From Lentisphaeria bacterium (lineage in GTDB: Bacteria; Verrucomicrobiota; Lentisphaeria; Victivallales; Victivallaceae): a stretch of DNA of 32,762 nucleotides. Made by a program: the position numbers and the translations under genes. The notes below the pieces were generated by a model. That model did no database searches. It worked only from the letters and a program-made list of their open reading frames with translations, and was not told where the DNA came from. This document shows positions 1 through 6,265 of the stretch, one piece after another. Each line of letters begins with the position of its first letter. Position 1 is the stretch's first letter. Where the stretch lies: positions 1-32,762 of the forward strand of contig CAAGDG010000078.1 of NCBI GenBank assembly GCA_900768515.1, written 5' to 3'.

Positions 1-567
1 ACCGGCAAGCCGCTGGTTGGTGAGCTTGGCTATACCTTCCTCTTCCGCAACTACCGACCGGAACTGGGCAAATGGCAGACCACCGACCCCCTCGGCTACC
101 CCGATGGCTGGAACAACCTCGCGTATGTCAACAATGGCGTGACAAATTGTTACGATTGGTTAGGCGCAGAAGGTCATATTATCTCAAAAATAGAAAAAAT
201 TACCTTTTCTCAAGGCAATGGCAGGTTTTCTGTAAAAATATCAGCCTATTGCAATGATGATTACCAATCTCCTGCGCTGACAAATATTTCCGTAAATAAA
301 CATGGGAATACAAGTGTTTCCATTGGGTTTGACTTTACTCTGGGAGGAGTCGACTTTGGGGCATCTGCCACAGTAAGTTTTGATTCCGTATCGAGCACTG
401 TCATTGGAACACATGTTGTTGACAATCATAATGGAACCAAAACAATAACTTCTGATATATATGTTACGTACACAATAACAGGGAGAGAAGTATTACTGAT
501 TGGTGCAATAGAAAAATCAGAAACAAGGAATCAATTGATGTCTATTTCCTGCACTGTAAAGGAGTAA
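1..567 (+). CDS. RHS-repeat protein, C-terminal end with variable tip (5' partial)
   Basis: The frame is open from the first base, so the gene starts before the window. The first 60 or so residues match the end of an RHS core: a FRNYRPELGKW segment, then TDPLGY, NLAYVNNG and a final DWLG. RHS cores form a beta-cocoon that encloses a C-terminal tip, usually a toxin released after the conserved DPxG-like motif. The final ~130 residues (from about base 170) have no similarity I recognise. They are rich in Thr, Ser, Ile and Val and look beta-stranded, with no clear nuclease or deaminase motif. Base composition drops sharply to AT-rich at this junction, which is typical of exchanged RHS tips. A small membrane protein follows 5 bases after the stop. 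The RHS call is firm; a toxic function for this tip is inference. Confidence 0.85.
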   Translation, partial: TGKPLVGELGYTFLFRNYRPELGKWQTTDPLGYPDGWNNLAYVNNGVTNCYDWLGAEGHIISKIEKITFSQGNGRFSVKISAYCNDDYQSPALTNISVNKHGNTSVSIGFDFTLGGVDFGASATVSFDSVSSTVIGTHVVDNHNGTKTITSDIYVTYTITGREVLLIGAIEKSETRNQLMSISCTVKE

Positions 568-572
568 CATTT

Positions 573-878
573 ATGTTAAACTTGTTATCAAAAAATAATA
601 TTTCTCTACTGAGAGTTATTAATGCTGTTTTTATCTTAATTGTTGCAATAGGAACATTGTTAAAATATTTTTCCTTAAAAGAAATAGCAGAAATTTCAAA
701 TATAGTGGCGATACTTTTTTTCATATTCATTGCAAGTTTGATGGTGATGGCTTTTTTGATTCCATTTATATCCAAACCCTTGTGTAAATTTTTCTATATA
801 GCAGAAGTTATGTTAATTGTACTATCGCAATTTACCTTGTTTTACATAATACATGGGTTAGTTGGCAACATGGGATAA
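573..878 (+). CDS. Small three-helix membrane protein, candidate RHS immunity protein
   Basis: This is a 101-residue protein with three hydrophobic segments (about residues 13-32, 42-66 and 73-96) and little soluble sequence. An AAGGAG ribosome binding site sits just upstream and overlaps the end of the RHS gene, so the two are almost certainly co-transcribed. Small ORFs directly downstream of RHS tips are commonly immunity proteins. A multi-pass membrane protein in that role would fit a tip acting on the membrane or entering the periplasm. I do not recognise the family. The gene is AT-rich like the tip and unlike the genes after 2 kb. The coding call is good; the immunity role is inferred from position only. 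Confidence 0.7.
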   Translation: MLNLLSKNNISLLRVINAVFILIVAIGTLLKYFSLKEIAEISNIVAILFFIFIASLMVMAFLIPFISKPLCKFFYIAEVMLIVLSQFTLFYIIHGLVGNMG

Positions 879-896
879 TTATTAAAAAATTTTTTG

Positions 897-945
897 CGAG
901 AGGAAATGGTGTTTCCGTTAGAGATTTTTCCTCTCGTACTTATTC
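897..945 (+). terminator. Hairpin after the RHS/small membrane protein pair
   Basis: A perfect 10-bp inverted repeat has arms CGAGAGGAAA (897-906) and TTTCCTCTCG (927-936) around a 20-base loop. T-rich sequence follows. The loop is longer than usual for an intrinsic terminator, but the site lies directly after the stop at 878 and would close the RHS transcript. Confidence 0.45.
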
Positions 946-1154
946 TATTTTTTATGTATAAAACATAGTTTTTATATTTTTATTTCTTGTATGTTTGACC
1001 ATGTACTATATGCTATGTAAAAAATGTGTCTATAGCTATAGATAAGGAAATTCACCAAAAAAAAGATTCGGGTAAGCTATACTGCAGACATCTCGTATTA
1101 CACAAAAGTTTTTTGTGGTAAGTGATAGTGATGGATTCTATGGGAACTAATAAG

Positions 1155-1859
1155 ATGAAATGTCAAATTGGCAGATGGGTATTGATTTATTCTGCGGTGG
1201 TTTTCGGCCTATTTTGTGTCGCCGGTTGCCAACCTTTTTTAGATGATGACGTCTCGCTTCATTCTTATCAAAATGCCAGACAGCTTAACTTTACTCCCGT
1301 TGATTTCAAAAATCTTTCAAAACAACCGACGTTCGTGCTGAGAGCATGCAATATCAACCAGAGTTTCCATTTCTTTCACGAATTAACCCAAGATTGTGGT
1401 GTCGCCATTTACTGTAATCTGAAAGTAGGCGATGGACATTCTGAGAATTTCTACTCCTCCGCTGATTTCATTTTGACAGGATTATTCGTTATTACCATCG
1501 ATGATAAAATCAAGGATTTGTTTATCATGGAACCCGTTTATGGGACTCTGAATATCGATAAGCAAAGTGGGGCTGTTGAAATTTCAATAAATCGTCTTCC
1601 GGCTGATTTTCCGGCCTCTTATCGTAATCGCAGCTTTGCCATATTCCGTTCCTTCAATATCGCGAAAGAACATTTTTACGATTCAAGCTGCGAACTTCTC
1701 AGTAACGGCGAAGTGGTGAATATCACCCCAGGCGAAATTTCGTTCGCTGCAAAGTTTGATTACTGCTTCGTCTGGGCGGAAAACGGGAAAAGGCCAATTC
1801 ATGAAAAGGCATTCAACTACATCCCCTTCAATTTGCCGATAGCAAAATTGGCCCGTTGA
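1155..1859 (+). CDS. Predicted lipoprotein of unknown function
   Basis: The N-terminus is a lipoprotein signal: positively charged start, a hydrophobic stretch, then a VAGC lipobox that would place the acylated Cys about 25 residues in. The mature part is ~210 residues with no motif I recognise. Its composition is mixed, with several Cys residues (CNINQSF, CGVAIYC, SSCELL) that could form disulfides outside the cytoplasm. Start codons at 1122 (GTG), 1131, 1140 and 1155 share the frame. I prefer ATG 1155 because GGGA lies about 9 bases upstream and the signal peptide then has normal length. The gene is less GC-rich than the downstream region and sits in the same AT-rich island as the RHS tip. 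Function unknown. Confidence 0.7.
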   Translation: MKCQIGRWVLIYSAVVFGLFCVAGCQPFLDDDVSLHSYQNARQLNFTPVDFKNLSKQPTFVLRACNINQSFHFFHELTQDCGVAIYCNLKVGDGHSENFYSSADFILTGLFVITIDDKIKDLFIMEPVYGTLNIDKQSGAVEISINRLPADFPASYRNRSFAIFRSFNIAKEHFYDSSCELLSNGEVVNITPGEISFAAKFDYCFVWAENGKRPIHEKAFNYIPFNLPIAKLAR

Positions 1860-1945
1860 AAACACGACGGCTTCAAACTTTGTTGCTGCCGTCCGCTTCT
1901 AAACTTTTCCAGATGAAACAAAGGATCTTTTGAGACAAGCATCAT

Positions 1946-1988
1946 AGCCCGCCGCCCGGCGGTTTTCGTCCGGCGTACGGGCTGTTTT
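1946..1988 (+). terminator. Likely intrinsic terminator after the lipoprotein gene
   Basis: Outer arms AGCCCG (1946-1951) and CGGGCT (1978-1983) enclose a GC-rich inner imperfect stem, and a GTTTTAT tract follows. It lies ~90 bases after the lipoprotein stop and before the next operon. Confidence 0.6.
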
Positions 1989-2000
1989 ATACATGCCGTG

Positions 2001-2028
2001 TTAATTTATTGATTAAAATAAGTATAAA
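2001..2028 (+). promoter_or_regulatory. Weak candidate promoter for the hydrolase operon
   Basis: TTAATT (2001-2006), a 16-base spacer and TATAAA (2023-2028) lie 36 bases before the start at 2064, in an AT-rich patch between two GC-rich regions. The -35 match is poor. Confidence 0.35.
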
Positions 2029-2063
2029 TACAGCCCCTGAAAAATTCCATGGGAGGAAATCAA

Positions 2064-2942
2064 ATGAAACTCTTCCGCTTCATTCCGGTATGCGCCGCTA
2101 TCTTCGCAATCACGGCCGGCGCCGGACAGATCGAGGTCAAAACCAGCGCCCCCGAAAACCAAACCGCCATCTTTCAATTCCGCGTCCCCAAGGGATACCA
2201 GCCCAAACGACGCGAAAGCTACCGCGTCCTCGTCATCTTCGGCGGACGCAACACCGACGGCAAAGCCGACGCCACCGGACGCCTCGGATGGGGCGAGTGG
2301 TGCGACGCCAACGGCATTTTCCTCGTCGCCCCCGGTTTCAAAAACGACAAATACTGGGAACCCCAGGAGTGGTCCGGCAAAGCCCTCCAGCAGGCCCTCC
2401 GCCAACTGAAGAAAAGTTACAACATCTGCACCACAAAAATCCTCCTCTACGGCTACTCCGCCGGAAGCCAGGCAAGCAACCTCTTCGCCGCATGGGACCC
2501 CAACGGATGCCGGGCATGGGGATCCCACGCCTGCGGCGTGTTTCACGAACCGACAACGCGCATGCGCAACCTCCCCGGACTCGTCACCTGCGGCGACGCC
2601 GATACCTCCCGCTACATCATCAGCCGGGAATTCGTCGACAAATGCCGCGAAAAAGGAATCCGGATCGTCTGGAAGTCTTTCCCAAACCACCCTCACGACC
2701 TCTCCCCCGACGCCCTGAAACTTGCCCGCGCCTTCCTCGAATACTACCATAAACGCTACCGCGACGACCTCACCGGGAGACTCTCGCGACCCGCCCCCGA
2801 ACCGGCCGCTTTCATCGGAGACGATCAGGAACAGAAATTCTATCCGGAAAATTCCGCCAAGGCAAAAAACATCCTCCCGGAAGACCGGGTCTTTCTGCCC
2901 AACCGCAGCATCGCCGAGGCGTGGGGACGGGCGGCGGAATGA
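2064..2942 (+). CDS. Secreted alpha/beta hydrolase, PHB-depolymerase/esterase-like
   Basis: A 292-residue protein with a cleavable signal peptide (about residues 1-20, ending ITAGAG). The mature part looks like an alpha/beta hydrolase related to secreted poly(3-hydroxybutyrate) depolymerase/feruloyl-esterase-like proteins. Visible features are a VLVIFGGRN strand-turn near residue 55, a GYSAG nucleophile elbow with Ser132, an acid candidate in TCGDAD (178-180) and a His in PNHPHD (209 or 211). The true substrate cannot be read from sequence. ATG 2064 is chosen over the in-frame ATG at 2049 because GGAGG lies between them at the right distance and the signal peptide begins there. The stop overlaps the next gene's start by ATGA. 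A ~50-residue C-terminal extension after the hydrolase core has a counterpart in the next gene. Confidence 0.8.
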   Translation: MKLFRFIPVCAAIFAITAGAGQIEVKTSAPENQTAIFQFRVPKGYQPKRRESYRVLVIFGGRNTDGKADATGRLGWGEWCDANGIFLVAPGFKNDKYWEPQEWSGKALQQALRQLKKSYNICTTKILLYGYSAGSQASNLFAAWDPNGCRAWGSHACGVFHEPTTRMRNLPGLVTCGDADTSRYIISREFVDKCREKGIRIVWKSFPNHPHDLSPDALKLARAFLEYYHKRYRDDLTGRLSRPAPEPAAFIGDDQEQKFYPENSAKAKNILPEDRVFLPNRSIAEAWGRAAE

Positions 2943-3727
2943 TGAAAAACCTCCTCCTGATCCTCCTCTTCACCCTCCTCCATTTCCAGTGCGCCGCAGC
3001 GCAGTGGACCGTCGACGGCATCCCCTTCGCCTGCCGCGCCCCCGCACACTACGACGAGAACTCCCGGATCCTCGTCCTCTTCGGCGGACGCAACTGGCCC
3101 GGCGAAAAAACGTTGCAGACCTTCGACTTCAACCGGCTCGCCGACCGCCACTCGCTCTTCCTGCTCTCCCCCTCCTTCCGCGACCGCGAATACTGGGAAC
3201 CGGAACGCTGGTCGGGACGCACCCTCCTCGCCGCCGTCGCAAAACTCGAAAAAACATATCGGCTGAACCCGCAGAAAATCTACCTCTACGGCTACTCCGC
3301 AGGCGGACAATGTTCCGCCCTCTTCTACGACTGGATGCCCGACCGCGTCGCGGCCTGGGCCGCCCACGCCTGCGGCGTCTACCCGTTCGAAATCAAACAC
3401 GTTTCCGCCCCCGCCCTCATCACCTGCGGGGTCCGCGACTCCGACCGGCTCCGGATCAGCCGCCTCTTCCTCTACCGGTACCGCGAGGCCGGCGGCTCCC
3501 TCCTCTGGAAAACCTATCCCGGCGGCCATGAACTCAATCCCGAGGCTCTCGAACTCGCCCGCGCCTGGTTCGACGCCATCCTCTCCGGCGCCGAGGCCGG
3601 GGAATTCGGCGAGGATGACACCATGCTGATCCGCAAGGAGATCGATCCGGAGTTCCGCAATCCGCTCCTCTCCCCCCGGATCCGCCGGCTCTGGCTCCAG
3701 TGCGACCCGAAAGGAACGGAACCATGA
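2939..3727 (+). CDS. Second secreted alpha/beta hydrolase, paralogue of the upstream gene
   Basis: This is a tandem paralogue of the preceding hydrolase. A signal peptide (about residues 1-21, ending CAAA) is followed by the same landmarks: LVLFGGRN, YWEPERWSG, a GYSAGG nucleophile elbow (Ser about 120), TCGVRDSD with the acid candidate, and GGHELNPEA with the His about 197. Both proteins share AAHACGV/SHACGV after the elbow and a short C-terminal motif with Pro-Arg-Ile/Trp spacing. ATG 2939 overlaps the previous stop, and ATG 2942 follows directly; either could be used. The stop overlaps the next start by ATGA, so all three genes are probably translationally coupled. Substrate unknown; an ester in an envelope or plant polymer is plausible. 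Confidence 0.8.
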   Translation: MMKNLLLILLFTLLHFQCAAAQWTVDGIPFACRAPAHYDENSRILVLFGGRNWPGEKTLQTFDFNRLADRHSLFLLSPSFRDREYWEPERWSGRTLLAAVAKLEKTYRLNPQKIYLYGYSAGGQCSALFYDWMPDRVAAWAAHACGVYPFEIKHVSAPALITCGVRDSDRLRISRLFLYRYREAGGSLLWKTYPGGHELNPEALELARAWFDAILSGAEAGEFGEDDTMLIRKEIDPEFRNPLLSPRIRRLWLQCDPKGTEP

Positions 3728-4875
3728 TGGAATTCACCTACGACGGCATGGTCCGGTACGGCTTCGGCTTCTACAACCCGAACCACGCCGCGGCTCTGAT
3801 CTGCGCCGTCATGCCGTTCCTGTGGGGCTGGAAACGGTTCCAGCCGCTCGGCTGGTGCCTCTCCCTGATCCTCACCGTCCCCCTCGCCATGACCTACTCC
3901 CGGACCGGAATGGCGGTGCTCATCCTCGAACTCGCCGCCTTCTTCCTGCTCAGTAAATACCGGAACTGGAAACTGATCGGCGCCATCCTCGGCTCCGTCG
4001 CCGCCATCGCCGCCGCCGGCGGCGTGCTGGCACGCTTCACCCTCGACCGGGCGATCCTGAACCGCCCGGAAATCTGGCTCGCGGGAATCAAACTCTACAG
4101 CGCCAACCCAATGGGCGTCGGAGCCGGAAATTCCGGAATGCTCGCCTCCACCTTCCTCCTCGAGAATATCCAGTGCCGGACTCTGGTCAATTCCCACCTG
4201 ACGCTGCTCGCGGAATTCGGCATCCCCGCCGGATTCCTCTGGGGATTCGCCGTACTCTACGCCCTGATCCGGGGAACCGGAAGAATCCGGTGCTGGTGCG
4301 CCTTCGCAGGGTTGACGCTCTCCGCATCCATGGCAAGCGTCTTCGACTGGGGCGTCCTCTTCGACTTCCGGGACCTCGGCGGCCTGCCCCTCTCCAACTT
4401 CCTGCTCTCCTGGCTCACGCTGCTGCTCTACCTCGCGCTCGGCGTAACCCTCGCCTGGCGGAAAACCAGCTGGAAATTCCCCGCCGCCGCCGCCGGAATC
4501 ACCGCGGCTTGTTTGTTGATTCCCCTCTTATTCGCAACCGGTTCCTCACCGGCGATCCGCGACGGCCTGCTCGTCCGGGAAGGCGACGAAATCCCCCTCG
4601 TCATTTACGACGAATCCTGGACGCTCAAAACCGTGCTGCCATTCCTCAAAGACGGATACCGGATCCCCCTCCGCCCCGGAATCCACCGGACCGCAGCGGA
4701 AAACGTCTGGCTCTTCGGCAACGCGGCCGAATACGCCGGAGAATATCCCGGCGCCAGACTCATTCTGGTCTCTCCGCCGGAGTTCGCCCCCATCTCCGAC
4801 CGGACGGTGAAAATCTATCGCCGCCCCTTCGAACCCGGAGACGAAAATCCCGGCTGCGAGGTGATCTTCTACTGA
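3724..4875 (+). CDS. O-antigen ligase/polymerase-like membrane protein, short N-terminus
   Basis: A 383-residue polytopic membrane protein. It has the hallmarks of the Wzy/WaaL O-antigen ligase superfamily: YNPNHAAALICAVMP near residue 17, TYSRTGMA near 57, NPMGVGAGNSG near 128 and a NSHLTLLAEFG motif near 157, where an NxHN-like segment is usual. Such proteins transfer or polymerise glycans on undecaprenyl carriers at the periplasmic face. Two things are unusual. The protein begins almost directly at the conserved NPNH segment, so the first several helices of the family are missing. The last ~100 residues, after the final helix, form a soluble domain I do not recognise. The start overlaps the upstream hydrolase stop by ATGA, which ties it to two secreted esterase-like proteins. 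Confidence 0.75.
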   Translation: MMEFTYDGMVRYGFGFYNPNHAAALICAVMPFLWGWKRFQPLGWCLSLILTVPLAMTYSRTGMAVLILELAAFFLLSKYRNWKLIGAILGSVAAIAAAGGVLARFTLDRAILNRPEIWLAGIKLYSANPMGVGAGNSGMLASTFLLENIQCRTLVNSHLTLLAEFGIPAGFLWGFAVLYALIRGTGRIRCWCAFAGLTLSASMASVFDWGVLFDFRDLGGLPLSNFLLSWLTLLLYLALGVTLAWRKTSWKFPAAAAGITAACLLIPLLFATGSSPAIRDGLLVREGDEIPLVIYDESWTLKTVLPFLKDGYRIPLRPGIHRTAAENVWLFGNAAEYAGEYPGARLILVSPPEFAPISDRTVKIYRRPFEPGDENPGCEVIFY

Positions 4876-4895
4876 CCCCGCCGCCGGCACGACAC

Positions 4896-4937
4896 AAAAA
4901 AGAGGGACGCTCCCGGAACCCGTCCGGTACGCCCCTC
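4896..4937 (-). terminator. Intrinsic terminator for the PTPS-like gene (minus strand)
   Basis: Arms GAGGGACG (4902-4909) and CGCCCCTC (4930-4937) pair with one mismatch, and an inner CCGG/CCGG adds to the stem. On the minus strand the hairpin is followed by six T residues (4901-4896). It lies ~50 bases past the stop at 4986, between convergent genes. Confidence 0.65.
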
Positions 4938-4985
4938 CCCCCTTCCCTGCCCCCCGGTCCGGGGAAGCAGGAAAGTCGCGAAACA

Positions 4986-5549
4986 TCAATGTTTCCGGTA
5001 ACCGCACTTCGGGCAGACGCCGTCGACCAGGGCGACGCCGCAGAGCGGACAGCGGTCCACCGTCCCGGCCGGAGTGTACTCCTGGGTCGCGGCATTGACG
5101 CCGCTGGTGAAGGTGATCTTCGCAATCTTGAGCTTGTCCTTCAGAAGCTCGTAGACGATCTTGATCATCCCCTCGACCGTCATGCTCTCCTTGGTGACGA
5201 CCAGCCGGGCGTCGGGATAGGCCGTGGCAAGTTCGGTCCGGAAGGCCGCCCCTTTCATCTTGTTGGAGGGGGCGCCGTTTTTGATCCCCTGCTTTTCATA
5301 GACCTCCAGAATCGCCGGCAGCAGCGGATCGTCCTCCCGCAGAATCAGCGCGTGGTCGAAGTTCTTCAACACGTCCCAGGCGATCTTCTGGATCTCGTTG
5401 CAGGGATAAACCATGTTGACGCCGGACTCAACCGAGTCCTCCACCTCGATCGTCAGATGGCCGGTGTGCCCGTGCAGATACTGGGCCTCCCCCTGAAATT
5501 TGTAGAACCGGTGCGCATACTGCAGTTCAAGCTTCGCAATACTTCTCAT
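4986..5549 (-). CDS. 6-pyruvoyl-tetrahydropterin synthase/QueD-like protein with C-terminal zinc ribbon
   Basis: A 187-residue protein of the PTPS/6-carboxytetrahydropterin synthase fold. The zinc-binding histidines are visible: His13 in YAHRF and His26/His28 in LHGHTGH. The catalytic Cys normally four residues before HGH is absent (Ala22; Glu21 precedes it), so the usual QueD or PTPS chemistry may not apply. The C-terminus adds a zinc-ribbon-like module with CPLC (167-170) and CPKC (179-182), which standard QueD lacks. ATG 5549 has an AAGGAG site 7 bases upstream; longer readings of the frame are not needed. It lies 40 bases downstream of the PerR-like gene on the same strand, so both are probably one transcript. 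A pterin or deazaguanine role is likely but not proven. Confidence 0.8.
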   Translation of the reverse strand: MRSIAKLELQYAHRFYKFQGEAQYLHGHTGHLTIEVEDSVESGVNMVYPCNEIQKIAWDVLKNFDHALILREDDPLLPAILEVYEKQGIKNGAPSNKMKGAAFRTELATAYPDARLVVTKESMTVEGMIKIVYELLKDKLKIAKITFTSGVNAATQEYTPAGTVDRCPLCGVALVDGVCPKCGYRKH

Positions 5550-5589
5550 TTCCTCACTCCTTTTTGTTGTTGGGTGGTTGGGGAATAAT

Positions 5590-6060
5590 CTATTCTCCGC
5601 CGGGAGCTTCCGCCGTACCGGCCTCCTCCGGATTCCGGGGGGGCTCACCGGACGCACAACTTTCACAGACTCCGACCAGCCGGATCTCCATCCGGGCAAC
5701 GCTCCCCGCCTGGAAATCACGCGGAATCCGCGTCTCCGCCGGCCAGTCGAAATCAATGATCTTTCCGCACCTTTCACAGATGAAATGCCCGTGCGCATCG
5801 GTCCGGGAATCGTAGCGGGCGTTGTCAATCTGATCCAGCCGGCTGATCAGCCCCCGCATCGCAAACTCGTTCAAAATCCGGTAGACACTCTCCCGGGTGA
5901 TCGCAGGCTGGGAAACACGGACCGCGGACCACACCGCGTCCACTCCCGGATGCGTGAGATTTCCCTGCAGAAAACGGTAGACCGCCAGCCGCTGCGAAGT
6001 GCACTTCCACCCCGCCTCCCGGCAGATCTCCTGAAATTCCTGATGAATCGCGTCACTCAT
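5590..6060 (-). CDS. Fur-family regulator, PerR-like
   Basis: A 156-residue Fur superfamily repressor: winged helix (about residues 10-80, with RESVYRILNEF as recognition region) and a metal-binding dimerisation domain. Structural zinc would be bound by CERC (95-98) and CESC (132-135). The regulatory-site residues match Bacillus PerR with an offset of at most one: His37, Asp84, His90, His92 and Asp103. The Asp in the KIIDFDWP segment is diagnostic for PerR, since Fur has Glu there. Peroxide sensing by Fe-dependent His oxidation is therefore the best guess, though Fur, Zur and PerR are easily confused by eye. GGAAGG precedes the ATG. A perfect inverted repeat lies upstream and may be its own operator. 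Confidence 0.85.
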   Translation of the reverse strand: MSDAIHQEFQEICREAGWKCTSQRLAVYRFLQGNLTHPGVDAVWSAVRVSQPAITRESVYRILNEFAMRGLISRLDQIDNARYDSRTDAHGHFICERCGKIIDFDWPAETRIPRDFQAGSVARMEIRLVGVCESCASGEPPRNPEEAGTAEAPGGE

Positions 6061-6087
6061 AATTCGCCTTCCAATAACTTTTATCTG

Positions 6088-6110
6088 TAAATAAATATAA
6101 AATTTATTTA
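6088..6110. promoter_or_regulatory. Candidate PerR/Fur-family operator
   Basis: A perfect 9-bp inverted repeat, TAAATAAAT (6088-6096) and ATTTATTTA (6102-6110), has a 5-base AT spacer. It lies 28 bases upstream of the PerR-like start in the divergent intergenic region. Fur-family boxes are AT-rich dyads of similar size, so autoregulation is plausible. AT richness makes chance symmetry more likely than elsewhere. Confidence 0.45.
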
Positions 6111-6198
6111 TAAAAAATCAACCCCCTCAACCAGAAAAAAATCATTTTTTTTTGAAAAGACAGTCCGCGTGTGCAGAAACACGGCCTCAAACGACATC

Positions 6199-6226
6199 TT
6201 GCCTTTCCTGAAATATCGACTATATT
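6199..6226 (+). promoter_or_regulatory. Candidate promoter for the His-tailed DMT transporter
   Basis: TTGCCT (6199-6204), a 16-base spacer and TATATT (6221-6226) end 39 bases before the ATG at 6266. Confidence 0.45.
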
Positions 6227-6265
6227 AAAACAGATCGGAAACATCCACGGCAGGAAACATCACAA

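Noticed and set aside
1030..1041. 12-bp perfect palindrome CTATAGCTATAG before the lipoprotein gene
   Set aside because: Short and AT-rich, in an AT-rich gap; no nearby regulator or promoter geometry supports an operator.
1009..1120. Possible promoter hexamers in the AT-rich gap before the lipoprotein
   Set aside because: Several TTGxxx and TATxxT words occur but none has a 16-18-base spacing, so no single promoter could be chosen.
4173..5588. 471-codon plus-strand frame overlapping the ligase-like and PTPS-like genes
   Set aside because: Arg/Pro-rich shadow crossing a terminator and two convergent genes.
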